Part shown: piece by piece, positions 25,392 to 35,012 of the stretch
How positions within the stretch are numbered: position 1 is the first letter of the stretch
How the letters are laid out: each line of letters starts with the position of its first letter
Assembly: GCF_000585395.1 (NCBI RefSeq)
Contig: NZ_KK073875.1
Span: 1,509,674-1,573,673 of the forward strand
DNA: 64,000 nt
Source of the DNA: Saccharibacillus sacchari DSM 19268
Lineage (GTDB): Bacteria > Bacillota > Bacilli > Paenibacillales > Paenibacillaceae
Direction: 5' to 3'
The notes under the pieces: generated by a model
What the model saw: only the letters and a program-made list of their open reading frames with translations
Told to the model about the DNA's origin: nothing
Databases searched by the model: none
Position numbers and translations under genes: made by a program

Positions 25392-27166
25392 GCTTCATTC
25401 CCCTCTCCGCCCGATACGGGCATTCGCAATACGATCGTCGTTCCGACGCCTTCTTCTCCGGATAATTGAATGCCGTAACGTTCGCCGAATCGTAACCGCA
25501 GCCGAGCCTCCACATTCGCCAGCCCGATATGCTCCCCGCTTCCGCTGACCCGCCCCGCTCCCTGATCAATATCCGCCCGAAGTTCTTTCCGGCGCTCGTC
25601 GCTCATCCCTTTTCCATGGTCCGTGATCGCGATCTCAAGGTCTTCGCCGACGCGCCGCACGACCACGTCCAACTGCCACGTCGCCTGCTCCGGGCCAAAA
25701 GCGTGCTGAAACGCATTTTCCGCAATCGGCTGTAGGATCAACTTCGGAACGAGCAATTCTTCAGTCCCCGCGCCGATGTCCAAATTCGTCGTGATTCGCC
25801 CCGGGTAGCGATGCTCCTGAATGAATAGATAGTTTTGCAAATGGCGCAGTTCTTCTCTCACTTCCACTAAGCCCGCCGGACCTCGCACCACGTAACGGAA
25901 CATTTCACTGACGGCCCGGATCACGGCATACAACCGCTCCGGCGTTTCCGTGAAAGCCATTCCGCCGATCAACTGCAACGTGTTTTGCAAAAAATGCGGA
26001 TTGATCTGAGCTTGCAGTGCCGCGAGTTGAGCCGTCTTCTTTTCAAGGTTCAGCGCGTATTCGGTATGAATATGTTCGCGAATCCGCTTCGACATCTTGT
26101 GCATGCGCAGCTCCAGCAATCCGATCTCGTCCGTTCTTCCGGTCAGCGGCGTCCCTTCCTTGATAAACGAGATATTTTGGATGGAACGGGCCAGCTTGAT
26201 GATCGGAGCCGTCGTTTTCCAAGCCGCGAATGCCGAAGCCATCACCGCCAGCAGAACCGCAATCACGCCGACGATCGAGCCGTAACGGATCGTTCGCTCC
26301 GCGCTGAGATCCACGGCGGTACGCGGCACGACTTTAACGATGCGCAGTCCCCAGGCATCCAGCGTATCGTAGAACACGTAAGCGTCCGACGTCTGCGCAT
26401 AACCGGAGCCTTCCGACGAACGAACCGTCTCCGCAGCGCCTCCTTCAACCGTTCCGGTCGGGCTGTACAGAATGTTGCCGCCGGCGTCGGTAATCAACAG
26501 CTCGCCGTCCGAATCCGGATTCAGCAGCTCGGTGATCCGATCCGTGAATCTCCAATTGATCCGCAGCGTCATATAACCCAGATTCTCCCGATCCTCGAAC
26601 CTGCGCAGCGCGCGGACCAGTTCGAACGAATCCGGGTTGTCCGGGCTGCTTCGAATCAAGACATCCAGATCGTCGTTTTCCATCTTGCGATATTCCTCAG
26701 GCATCTCCGGCACGATCCGGCTCGTGACTTCCATCGTGCTGATCGTGAACAGCTTGCCGCCTTGAAGCAGGTATAATTCGATGTCCTGAAGCTGGGTATT
26801 TGCGGTGTAGTAGACGGAAAGCATCGTATCGGTGACGTCTTTTTGCAGGGGATACAGGGAGCCGGACGTCCCGTTTTCCAGTGCTTTCAAGTAACGATTC
26901 AAGCTGGGGCTGATAAAAAGGGTATAGGTCAACGTATTGAACTCGGAGAGCTGTTCGTCCAAATAACCGCCTGCCCATTTCACGGTCGCGAGGTTCGATT
27001 GGATCACCTCGTCCTCGACCGAACTACGCGTATTGTACGCCGCCAATTGCGTAACGGCAAAGACCGGAAGCACGCCGAGCGGAATAAGCAGCAGCATCAG
27101 CCGTAGGCGAAAGCTGCGGCGGAACGGGCGAAGAAGCCCGGAATAGAGCGCTTTCCAAAAATCCAA
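25388..27166 (-). CDS. Sensor histidine kinase (YesM-like)
   Basis: About 592 residues. Membrane segment 1 (LRLMLLLIPLGVLPVFAV), an extracellular Cache-like region of ~250 residues, membrane segment 2 (YGSIVGVIAVLLAVMASAFA), HAMP, a His_kinase domain with phospho-accepting His in QINPHFLQNTLQ, and a HATPase domain with N (ILQPIAENAFQHAF) and G boxes (ITDHGKGMSD, GEHIGLANVEARL). Partner of the YesN-like regulator. The start is TTG 27166 with AAGGAGG 9 nt upstream; the longer frame to 27265 starts in an Arg-rich stretch without a ribosome binding site. Probably senses galactoside, possibly through the lipoprotein at 22910. Confidence 0.9.
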   Translation of the reverse strand: MDFWKALYSGLLRPFRRSFRLRLMLLLIPLGVLPVFAVTQLAAYNTRSSVEDEVIQSNLATVKWAGGYLDEQLSEFNTLTYTLFISPSLNRYLKALENGTSGSLYPLQKDVTDTMLSVYYTANTQLQDIELYLLQGGKLFTISTMEVTSRIVPEMPEEYRKMENDDLDVLIRSSPDNPDSFELVRALRRFEDRENLGYMTLRINWRFTDRITELLNPDSDGELLITDAGGNILYSPTGTVEGGAAETVRSSEGSGYAQTSDAYVFYDTLDAWGLRIVKVVPRTAVDLSAERTIRYGSIVGVIAVLLAVMASAFAAWKTTAPIIKLARSIQNISFIKEGTPLTGRTDEIGLLELRMHKMSKRIREHIHTEYALNLEKKTAQLAALQAQINPHFLQNTLQLIGGMAFTETPERLYAVIRAVSEMFRYVVRGPAGLVEVREELRHLQNYLFIQEHRYPGRITTNLDIGAGTEELLVPKLILQPIAENAFQHAFGPEQATWQLDVVVRRVGEDLEIAITDHGKGMSDERRKELRADIDQGAGRVSGSGEHIGLANVEARLRLRFGERYGIQLSGEEGVGTTIVLRMPVSGGEGNEA

Positions 27167-27649
27167 GATGCAAATCCTCCTTCTGCGCCGCTTCGCTTCC
27201 CTCGGCTTTACCGAGATTATAGCGCAAGCAAACGAGATTGCGGAGAGAAACATTTTCGCCGGCATATAGCGGATTAAAAAAATTTCATGTCGCGAAGTTT
27301 TACAAAACGTTGATCTTTGTTTATTTTTCTATAGAATCTTTTTCGCGCATTGGGCATAAAACGTTTAAACTGACACGCTTTGTTCAAATATTGGAGGATT
27401 CTTTTCACGAACGCCGAATATGGAATCTAACTGGAAAAAGCATTTTTTTACATCCGCTTAACAAATGAGCGGTATACTTAAAAGAGTTGACCGGGCGTGT
27501 CGGGTTCGAATTCTTTTCGGGATTTCGGGCGATTTCCCGGGATAAGAAAAAAATTTATGGGCGCAACTCGCGATCCATTACGTTCGTAAACGAATCAATA
27601 CTTGTGCAAGCAATCTGTGGCGTACATGCGCCGTAATTTTGGAGGAATT
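27167..27649. other. Divergent intergenic region between the kinase gene and ppk
   Basis: 480 bp, AT-rich between 27280 and 27480, with no credible gene. It must hold the kinase promoter (minus) and the ppk promoter (plus), but I see no hexamer pair with good spacing, and no clear PHO box. Confidence 0.4.
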
Positions 27650-29758
27650 ATGGATAACCAAGCCGCTCACCGGGGTTCTTCCCCGTACTACATCAACCGT
27701 GACCTCAGTTGGATCGAATTCAATTATCGCGTACTTGAAGAAGCGCAACACCCGGATACGCCACTTCTGGAACGCGCCAAGTTTCTGGGCATCGTCTCGC
27801 GCAACCTGGACGAATTCATGAGCGTCCGAGTGGCGGGCATCCGCAACCAACTCAAAGCCGGCATCGTCAAAAAAGACTTTTCCGGTTATACGCCTCAGGT
27901 TCTCTACAAACGGCTCTCGAAGCGCATCGAAAAAATGGTCACTGCCGAGTATCGTACATATCGCGACCTGATTCGCTTGCTCGCGAAAGATAATCTCGTA
28001 CTCAGCCATTACGACGATTTGACCGCAACTCAACAAAAGTCTGCCGACGATTACTTCCATAACGTCATCTTCCCGATCCTGACGCCGATGGCGGTCGATC
28101 TCAGTCGTCCGTTCCCGCTTGTGCATAGTCAGAACGTCTATCTGGCCGCCGTGCTGGAACGCGAAAACGCGACGTCCGACCTGCCTGACGACGAACGCTA
28201 TTACTTCGCGATCGTGCAGATTCCTTCGATTCTGCCGCGCCTTATTCCCGTTGCAAGCCGCAGCCATAGCAAAAAGCAAGTCTACGTCCTGATCGACGAA
28301 CTGATCTGCAATCATATCCAAACGTTGTTCAGCGGCTACAAGCCGGTAGCCGTGCATGCGTTCCGTCTGTCTCGGGATGCGGATCTGGAGATCAACGAAG
28401 AAGAAGCGGAAGACCTGCTCGAAGAGATCGAAAACAAACTGCGCAAGCGTCGCCGCGGCGCGCCTGTTCGTCTCGAAGTACAGAAAGACTTCCACCCTTA
28501 CGCCCTGCAATTATTATTGGAAGAATTCGAAATCGACGATGCCGTCTACGAAATCGACGGTCCGATCGATCTCGGCTTCATGACGTCGTTCGCGGGCTCG
28601 ATCAAAAATCGGGATGCGCTGCGTTACCCGACGGCACGCTCCGTGTACCCGCCGGAATTCGCGGACGGCGAGGATACCGATTTCTTCGCGACATTAAAAG
28701 AACGCGACGTGCTCTTGCACCATCCGTTCGAATCGTTTGACGCCGTGAGCGACTTTGTCGAGCAGGCCGCCGAAGACCCTAACGTCATGGCGATCAAGAT
28801 GACGCTGTATCGGGTCAGCAGCAAATCGCCGATCATTCGCTCGCTCGCCGAAGCGGCCGAAGCAGGCAAACAGGTCACCGTCGTCGTCGAGCTGAAAGCC
28901 CGGTTTGACGAAGAACGCAACATCACCTGGGCTCGCGAACTGGAAAAGGCCGGTTGCCACGTCGTATACGGTCTGGTCGGGCTGAAGACGCACGCCAAAG
29001 CGATTCTCGTCGTTCGGCGCGAAGAAGACGGCTTGCGCCGTTACGTCCATGTCGGCACGGGTAACTACAACGACACGACCGCGCGCCTGTATACGGACGT
29101 GGGCCTGATGACGTCCAATGCTTCGATCGGCGAGGACGCGTCCGAACTGTTCAATCATATTACCGGCTACTCGCGCCACCCGGATTGGCAGGAAATTTCG
29201 GTCGCCCCGGATACGATGATGGGCACGTTCGTGACCAATATTCGCCGCGAAGCCGATCATGCGAAGGCAGGCCGCCCTTCCCGGATCATCGCCAAGTTCA
29301 ACTCGCTCTCCAATCAACAGATCATCGACGAACTATACGAAGCCTCGAAGGCGGGCGTTAAAATCGACCTGATCGTGCGCGGCGTCTGCTGCTTGCGCCC
29401 AGGCGTTGAAGGATTGAGCGAAAATATTACGGTGCGCAGCATCGTCGACCGTTATCTGGAACACTCGCGGATCTTCTACTTCGAAAACGGCGGCGGCGAA
29501 GATTCCGAAATCTTCCTGGCCAGCGCCGACTGGATGACCCGCAACTTGACGCGCCGCGTCGAGCTGATGTGCCCGATCCGCGATGCCGGTTGCAAAGATA
29601 CGCTGCTTAACATCGTCAAGCTGTACTTGAAGGATAATGTGAAGGCTCGCATTTTGACTTCAAGAGGCAGCTACGAACCGTTCGAAAACGGCGAAGAAGA
29701 CTTCCGCAGCCAATTCCGCGCCGAAGACATTCGGACATGGAAGTCCACGCTGGTGTAG
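27650..29758 (+). CDS. ppk1: Polyphosphate kinase 1
   Basis: 702 residues. Makes inorganic polyphosphate reversibly from ATP at the membrane or in the cytoplasm. The N-terminal domain begins SPYYINRDLSWIEFNYRVLEEA; the catalytic C-terminal half has the PLD-like fold with HHPFESFDAV, LKARFDEERNITWARELEKAG, and the autophosphorylated His in VGLKTHAKAILVVRREE, then HVGTGNYNDTTARLYTD. Length is normal. The start at 27650 has GGAGGAATT directly upstream; the frame to 27602 is spurious. It converges with ppx (30402-31973), and the pair controls polyphosphate turnover. Confidence 0.97.
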   Translation: MDNQAAHRGSSPYYINRDLSWIEFNYRVLEEAQHPDTPLLERAKFLGIVSRNLDEFMSVRVAGIRNQLKAGIVKKDFSGYTPQVLYKRLSKRIEKMVTAEYRTYRDLIRLLAKDNLVLSHYDDLTATQQKSADDYFHNVIFPILTPMAVDLSRPFPLVHSQNVYLAAVLERENATSDLPDDERYYFAIVQIPSILPRLIPVASRSHSKKQVYVLIDELICNHIQTLFSGYKPVAVHAFRLSRDADLEINEEEAEDLLEEIENKLRKRRRGAPVRLEVQKDFHPYALQLLLEEFEIDDAVYEIDGPIDLGFMTSFAGSIKNRDALRYPTARSVYPPEFADGEDTDFFATLKERDVLLHHPFESFDAVSDFVEQAAEDPNVMAIKMTLYRVSSKSPIIRSLAEAAEAGKQVTVVVELKARFDEERNITWARELEKAGCHVVYGLVGLKTHAKAILVVRREEDGLRRYVHVGTGNYNDTTARLYTDVGLMTSNASIGEDASELFNHITGYSRHPDWQEISVAPDTMMGTFVTNIRREADHAKAGRPSRIIAKFNSLSNQQIIDELYEASKAGVKIDLIVRGVCCLRPGVEGLSENITVRSIVDRYLEHSRIFYFENGGGEDSEIFLASADWMTRNLTRRVELMCPIRDAGCKDTLLNIVKLYLKDNVKARILTSRGSYEPFENGEEDFRSQFRAEDIRTWKSTLV

Positions 29759-29911
29759 ACAAATGGCAGTGTAGGCAAAGGGGCATCGGCCGGGGTTGAC
29801 CTTTTGCGAGATTCGATGATAATGCGAATCGCGCGGAAACTTGAATCCGGTTCGATTGTAGATTGGATCGCGGACTCGCTTACGAGTCTTACTTTACAAA
29901 TGTTGATTATA

Positions 29912-29955
29912 AAAAAAATCGGCTGCCCGTCATTGACGACGGGCAGCCGATTTTT
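29912..29955. terminator. Bidirectional terminator after ppk1
   Basis: AAATCGGCTGCCCGTC pairs with GACGGGCAGCCGATTT around a short loop, flanked by A and T tracts on both sides. It lies 154 bp after the ppk1 stop. Confidence 0.9.
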
Positions 29956-30017
29956 GGTTTGCGGTTTACTTTTTGCTCATTAATGATTGACCATCAAGCA
30001 GCATCATTTTTAAATTC

Positions 30018-30205
30018 GTGCAAAACGTCAACATTTTCGGCCATATCGGATCTTTTTATGCTCGAATTCTGACTAAACGTCAACATTTCTGCCGGATTCT
30101 CGCTAAAATCGCCAATTGATTGCTAATTTGTTGACGTTACGTCAGAATTTTCGAGAAAAGAGCAATTCAGACCGAAAAATGTGTGCAAAACGTCAACATT
30201 CGGGC
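30018..30205. repeat. Spaced short-repeat array, unit near AACGTCAACATT (four copies)
   Basis: The 12-mer AACGTCAACATT occurs at 30024, 30076 and 30189 and as the inverted core GTTGACGTT at 30130-30138; start-to-start spacing is 52-60 bp. Copies 1 and 4 share the longer context GTGCAAAACGTCAACAT and end in CGG. No gene, T-run terminator or CRISPR-like identity of long repeats. The interval lies between the convergent ppk1 and ppx genes. A related array is at 54368-54560. Confidence 0.7.
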
Positions 30206-30401
30206 AAAATACGTTCAACTTCGCCAATAATTAGTACTTTAACCGCATCAAATCCAAGGTTTCCGATGGACGCAACCTAACATCGTGAGCAGTCATGGTA
30301 CTAGCTTGTTGACTCGATTGCTCGATTGCTCTGCCACTATAACGCTTTATTTCCGATTTGACGCAATACCTACTGCCGAAATTTCACCTGACGAACCTCT
30401 T

Positions 30402-31973
30402 TTATTTGCCCGCCGACCGAATCTTCAATTCGATCCGCACGTTCCATTCTTTCTCGAATTCCTTCGACGCCAGCTTCAAATCGCGGATTTCCATGAAGGC
30501 TTCCGTACGGCAGGTCAGCTCCATCTCGAAATGATCCCCGCTTCGCTTGGCCTTCAGATCGGTGACGGCCTGCGTCTCGCTGGAATCCAGCGCAGCCGCC
30601 ATCTGAAGCACGGCGCCCAGGCGGCGGGTGCGCTCCTCGTCTTTGGGAAGCAAGATGTCCTTATAAGTTTGCGCCGTGGCGCTTTTACGCCATTTGAACT
30701 TCGCGGCCAGTCCCGCAATCAATGCAGTCAGAATAATCTCGCGATGCGTCAAACCGGCCAGCGGGCGCTTGGTCAGCAAATACTGCGTATGTTCTTCATA
30801 ATCGATATAGCTGATCTCGGTTCCGGTCTGGTAGGTCCAAGCCGCTACGCGAAGCAGCTTGCGATTCCATTCGTTTTCCCCGCCTTCGCTAAGCGCTTCG
30901 TACAGGATACGCGCAAAACGTTCCGTCTGCCGAAGATGGAGCTGGCGCGGCTTCGGTGCATTCGCAAGCAAAGCACGCAACTCGAACTCAAGCACGTTCT
31001 CATGCACGGCCTGTTCGGGACGCAACAGCTCGAAGAACAAGCCTTCGCGCAAACCCGTTGCGCTGACGACATAACGCGCGGCCTTCATATGCCGGAACAG
31101 CGTACGCAGAATGATCATGCCCGGCACGATAATATCGACCCGGCTTTTGGACAAGCCCGGAACCCGTTTGCGGCGGTTATTATCCATCCCCGGCAGCGAA
31201 TGATAGAAGTAATCCACATCCTCGCCCTGCATCACGTAATTATGCGTGTAAGGCAGCGAATAATTGCGGCGCCGCTGATCCATTTTACCGAGTCCGCGAA
31301 TCGTTCCGCCCAGGCCTACCAGATCCAGCCCCGGATGCTCGGACATCCACGGATGCTTCTGAGCTTCGGCGAGCACGAAGTTCTCCAACTCGCTGACGCG
31401 TTCTTCCGTCCAATTTCCGCTTCCGCCGAAACGCACGTTCATGTTAACCGCGCCAAACGGGAAAGAAAAGCTCGACACGCGCCGACGTTCTTTGAATAAC
31501 GTAATCTCGGTACTGCCGCCGCCGATATCGATAATAAATCCTTCGGCGATATCGATCTTGTTCACGACGCCGATAAATCCGTAATGGCCTTCCATTTCGC
31601 CGGGCAGCAACTCGATATCCAATCCGGTCTCCCTATTCAAAATCTCGATAATCTGGCCGGAGTTTGACGCATTTCGGATTGCGGCCGTCGCGACTGCACG
31701 GATTTGGGTCGCGCCGTAGGCTTCGCAAATTTCAATAAACTGTCGCAGCACAGGCACGACGGAATGAATGGCGGGAGAGGGCATAATGCCGTCCGCCGTC
31801 ACAAGCGCACTGAGACGGGCCGCTTCCCGCGACTCGGTCAGCACGCGGTACGAGCCGCCGCTATCGCTCTCGTAAACGACGAGCCGGATCGAGTTGGAAC
31901 CGATATCGATAATGCCGGCCCGAAGGCTTGTTTGCACCGCCTCGGGGCGGGTCGTTTCAGGTAGGGTAGTCAT
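30402..31973 (-). CDS. ppx: Exopolyphosphatase / guanosine pentaphosphate phosphohydrolase (Ppx/GppA)
   Basis: 523 residues. Hydrolyses terminal phosphates from polyphosphate, possibly also pppGpp. Domain I begins AGIIDIGSNSIRLVVYE with the acidic and phosphate-binding residues of the ASKHA fold; GFIIDIGGGSTEITLF and DLVGLGGTIRGLGKM follow. The C-terminal half contains an HD-like helical region (IDYEEHTQYLLTKRPLAGLTHREII), as in the long Ppx class. The start at 31973 has AAGGAG upstream; the frame continuing to 32162 overlaps glpQ and is rejected. Convergent with ppk1. Confidence 0.93.
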   Translation of the reverse strand: MTTLPETTRPEAVQTSLRAGIIDIGSNSIRLVVYESDSGGSYRVLTESREAARLSALVTADGIMPSPAIHSVVPVLRQFIEICEAYGATQIRAVATAAIRNASNSGQIIEILNRETGLDIELLPGEMEGHYGFIGVVNKIDIAEGFIIDIGGGSTEITLFKERRRVSSFSFPFGAVNMNVRFGGSGNWTEERVSELENFVLAEAQKHPWMSEHPGLDLVGLGGTIRGLGKMDQRRRNYSLPYTHNYVMQGEDVDYFYHSLPGMDNNRRKRVPGLSKSRVDIIVPGMIILRTLFRHMKAARYVVSATGLREGLFFELLRPEQAVHENVLEFELRALLANAPKPRQLHLRQTERFARILYEALSEGGENEWNRKLLRVAAWTYQTGTEISYIDYEEHTQYLLTKRPLAGLTHREIILTALIAGLAAKFKWRKSATAQTYKDILLPKDEERTRRLGAVLQMAAALDSSETQAVTDLKAKRSGDHFEMELTCRTEAFMEIRDLKLASKEFEKEWNVRIELKIRSAGK

Positions 31974-32158
31974 AGAATGGACAGCTCCTTGTCCCCGGCA
32001 CCCGTACACGGATTGCCGGACAATAATTAATGCCGGTTTATTTACCTTTTCATTAGCCTTAACCTTAGCAAACCAAACAGGACGGCGCAATGCGCACCGC
32101 CCTTGTTTTTTTACATTGCTTTTACTTTTCTTTGCTACGCATGCGCCGAATTCGGCCT

Positions 32159-32971
32159 TCAAAGTCCCGACTCTACCCGACGCTGCATCAATAACCGTAC
32201 CGCACGGTCCGGATGGTCGGTAATAATCCCCGCCGTCCCCATCTCGATCAAGGCCTTCAAACGCGCTTCGTCATTGACGGTAAACGGATGATAATCAACG
32301 CCCGCTTCCAGCGCTTCCCGTACCCAATCCGCCGTAACCGCAGGGTCATACGCATGCAGCGCATCGGCGCCAAGCGTCTTCGCGTAATCCCACGGCCGAT
32401 ATAATCCTTCCATATATAACACGCCCGTACGGATCTCCGGCGCCAACTTTTTGCACAAAGCGAGCGAATAATGATTGAAGCTAGAAATGATCGCCCGACT
32501 CTCCAACCCGTACTTCCGGACCGCCTGAACCACTTTCTCTTCCAGGCCCGGATAAGCGCGAATCGTATTTTTAAGCTCAATATTCAAAACGATTCCCATA
32601 TCCTTCCCCAATTGTAACAACTCGGTCAAATGCGGAATCGGCTCGCCCATAAACTCGGGATGATACCAGCTTCCGGCGTCGAGACTGCGAAGCTCCGCGT
32701 ATGTCTTATCGCCTACCCAGCCCGATGCGCCGGCCGTGCGGGACAGCGTCTCGTCGTGAATCAGCACCGGCTCTCCGTCGGCGCTAAGCTGCACATCCGT
32801 CTCAATTCCCGTTGCCCCAAGCTCTACCGCCCGTCGAAAAGCTGCCATCGTGTTTTCGGGGCGCGTCCCCGAAGCCCCACGATGCGCAAAAATGATCGGC
32901 GCGCCAGGCTTTCCTGCCGCCGAACGCGGCTTTGTTTCAAACGTATCCGTACTGCGAATCAATTCGTTCAT
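32159..32971 (-). CDS. glpQ: Glycerophosphodiester phosphodiesterase (GlpQ/UgpQ-like)
   Basis: 270 residues without a signal peptide, so cytoplasmic like UgpQ. Cleaves glycerophosphodiesters to glycerol-3-phosphate and an alcohol. The GDPD TIM barrel shows HRGASGTRPENTMAAFRRAV, the metal-binding GIETDVQLSADGEPVLIHDETLSRT with catalytic His, and the C-terminal TVNDEARLKALIEMGTAGIITDHP. Start ATG 32971 with GAGGCG upstream. It is divergent from ugpA-ugpE-ugpB and so the two units together import and degrade phospholipid head-group diesters for phosphate. Confidence 0.95.
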   Translation of the reverse strand: MNELIRSTDTFETKPRSAAGKPGAPIIFAHRGASGTRPENTMAAFRRAVELGATGIETDVQLSADGEPVLIHDETLSRTAGASGWVGDKTYAELRSLDAGSWYHPEFMGEPIPHLTELLQLGKDMGIVLNIELKNTIRAYPGLEEKVVQAVRKYGLESRAIISSFNHYSLALCKKLAPEIRTGVLYMEGLYRPWDYAKTLGADALHAYDPAVTADWVREALEAGVDYHPFTVNDEARLKALIEMGTAGIITDHPDRAVRLLMQRRVESGL

Positions 32972-33219
32972 GAATATCGCCTCTTCTCCCGATCGGCCTT
33001 CGGCCGCTCTTGTATAGTCTGTTCCTCTTTCCCATTAGTATACCCATTCTTCGTAAATCCCATGTTAAACGAACGAATTTACCGTAAAATGGATTTTTTA
33101 CACAACAGGGGGTTTTTATTTAACAAAGTATTGGTAGGCTTAACGTGCTTGGCCGGGAAAGACACATGCAACCCGGCATTCGGTATTCCAGGCATACATA
33201 AGGAGGCTCGGCCCTACGC
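32972..33219. promoter_or_regulatory. Divergent promoter region between glpQ and ugpA
   Basis: 248 bp. TTTACA at 33097-33102 and TTAACA at 33120-33125 resemble PhoP half-sites (TTHACA), but only two with 17 bp between them are seen, so a Pho box is not established. A hairpin-like GGCCGAAGGCCG sequence lies near 32994-33010. Confidence 0.3.
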
Positions 33220-34191
33220 ATGGAAAACATGGACAAGACCGCTTCGGTTTCGCTCGATAAAAAGCGCAAAGCAGCAGGCGCAAGCGTCAGCGGCGATCCT
33301 TCGCGCGCGGCCCATTTAGGCCGATTTCGCGAAGCCGCGCTGGCCGCGCTTTTCATTGCGCCGGCATTGCTGTTGTTCGGCATTTTTCTGTTCTATCCCT
33401 TAGTTCAATCCGTCTACCTGAGCCTGCATTCGACGAATCCTCGCGGACAGGTCGCAAACTTTGTAGGTCTGACCAATTTTCGCAATCTTTTCGCTTCACC
33501 GGGATTTCCGAACAGCCTCATCGTGACGTTGAAGTTCATTCTGTTCACGGTTCCGGCCAGTCTGGCGCTCGCGCTCGCCTTTGCCGCCGTCTGCCGCAGC
33601 AAAATCCGGGGCATGCGCATCTTTCGTTTCGTGTTCGCGCTGCCGATCGCCGTATCCGTCAGCACGGGCTCGATCATGTGGATGGTTCTTTTTCACCCGA
33701 CGCTCGGAAGCCTGAATTATTTTCTCGGTAAAATGGGGCTCGCTCCCGTCCAGTGGCTGACCGACCCCAATATGGCGCTGCTGTCGATCTCCCTCATGAC
33801 CGTCTGGATGAACGTCGGTTTCCTGTTCATCCTGCTGCTCGGCGGGATGCAGGGAATTCCGGAAGAAATCTACGAGAGCGCCAAGATCGACGGCTCCGGC
33901 CCGCTGCGCACCTTCTGGACGCTGACCCTGCCGCTCGTCTCTCCGACCTTGTTCTTCGCCTCTGTTACATCGGTCATCGGAGCGTTCCAAGCCTTCGGAC
34001 AGATCAACATTCTGACCAAAGGCGGCCCCGTGAACAGTACCGACGTGCTTGTCTTCAGTCTCTATGAAGACGCCTTCGTCAACTTCCGCTTCGGAGTCGG
34101 CAGCGCTCAAGCGCTTGTGCTGTTCGCAATCGTGCTGCTCATTACCGTCATTCAATTCGCGTTCGCCGAAAGGAAGGTGCATTACCAGTGA
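33220..34191 (+). CDS. ugpA: Glycerol-3-phosphate / glycerophosphodiester ABC transporter permease UgpA
   Basis: 323 residues with six membrane segments, the first AALAALFIAPALLLFGIFLF. The EAA loop is YESAKIDGSGPLRTFWTLTLP. NILTKGGPVNSTDVLVFSLYEDAF is the well-conserved UgpA/MalF C-terminal segment. Assigned to Ugp by the strongly UgpB-like binding protein downstream and glpQ upstream. The ribosome binding site AAGGAGG is 13 nt before ATG 33220; ATG 33229 is an alternative. The stop overlaps the GTG of ugpE. No UgpC ATPase gene follows, so a shared ATPase is inferred. Confidence 0.9.
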   Translation: MENMDKTASVSLDKKRKAAGASVSGDPSRAAHLGRFREAALAALFIAPALLLFGIFLFYPLVQSVYLSLHSTNPRGQVANFVGLTNFRNLFASPGFPNSLIVTLKFILFTVPASLALALAFAAVCRSKIRGMRIFRFVFALPIAVSVSTGSIMWMVLFHPTLGSLNYFLGKMGLAPVQWLTDPNMALLSISLMTVWMNVGFLFILLLGGMQGIPEEIYESAKIDGSGPLRTFWTLTLPLVSPTLFFASVTSVIGAFQAFGQINILTKGGPVNSTDVLVFSLYEDAFVNFRFGVGSAQALVLFAIVLLITVIQFAFAERKVHYQ

Positions 34192-35012
34192 AACGACTCT
34201 CCGTATCCCGTACACTGGCTTACCTGCTATCGGCCATTGCGGCGGTATTCATCCTGTTTCCGTTTTGGATTACGCTATCCAATGCTTTTATGACCGAAGC
34301 CGAATCGGCCGCCTATCCCCCGAAGCTTTGGCCGACCGGACTGCATTTGGACAATTTCTCCGGCGTGTTGGCTTCGATTCCGATCGTGCAGTTTATTTTG
34401 AACAGCTTTATCGTCAGCAGCGTGATTACGATCGGCTGTCTGGCGACGTCTTGCATGGCCGCTTACGCGTTCGCGTTTCTTCGTTTTCCCGGCAAAAAAA
34501 TCATCTTCGCGCTGTTCCTGTCCACGATGATGATTCCTTGGGAAGTCGCGGTGATTCCGAACTACTTGACCGTGCGCAGTTGGGGCTGGCTCGACAGTTA
34601 CGCGGGATTGACCGTTCCGTTTCTTGCGACCGCGTTCGGCGTGTTCCTGATGCGGCAGTTCTTCCTCCAGCTTCCGAAAGAACTGATGGAAGCGGCGCGG
34701 ATCGACGGCTGCGGACATATTCGCATCTTCCTGCGCTTGGCCGTTCCGTTATCGATGCCGGGACTGGCTACGCTCGGCGTGTATTCGTTCCTGAATCATT
34801 GGAATATGTATCTGTGGCCTCTGCTGGTCACCAGTAGCGAAAAGATGCGCACCGTGCAGATCGGGGTCAGCATGCTTCAGTTCTCGGAAATGACAGCTTG
34901 GAACCTGGTGATGGCGGGTCTCGTGCTGGTGCTGCTGCCTTCGCTCATCATGCTGGCGCTCGGTCTGGGTCGATTGGTCGGCGGGCTGACGGCGGGTGCT
35001 TTAAAAGGATAG
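34188..35012 (+). CDS. ugpE: Glycerol-3-phosphate / glycerophosphodiester ABC transporter permease UgpE
   Basis: 274 residues, six membrane segments. The EAA loop is MEAARIDGCGHIRIFLRLAVP; the N-terminus is TLAYLLSAIAAVFILFPFWI, and LFLSTMMIPWEVAVIPNYL is typical of UgpE/MalG subunits. Starts with GTG, overlapping the ugpA stop (GTGA, 34188-34191), with AAAGGAAGG upstream, hence coupled translation. Partner of UgpA in the membrane. Confidence 0.92.
   Translation: MKRLSVSRTLAYLLSAIAAVFILFPFWITLSNAFMTEAESAAYPPKLWPTGLHLDNFSGVLASIPIVQFILNSFIVSSVITIGCLATSCMAAYAFAFLRFPGKKIIFALFLSTMMIPWEVAVIPNYLTVRSWGWLDSYAGLTVPFLATAFGVFLMRQFFLQLPKELMEAARIDGCGHIRIFLRLAVPLSMPGLATLGVYSFLNHWNMYLWPLLVTSSEKMRTVQIGVSMLQFSEMTAWNLVMAGLVLVLLPSLIMLALGLGRLVGGLTAGALKG

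Noticed and set aside
30018..30205. CRISPR array
   Set aside because: Repeats are only ~12 bp, one is inverted, units are imperfect and no cas genes are near.
30402..32162. Longer Ppx with 63 extra N-terminal residues
   Set aside because: The extra part overlaps the glpQ end, is basic and unlike the family; a good ribosome binding site precedes the inner ATG at 31973.
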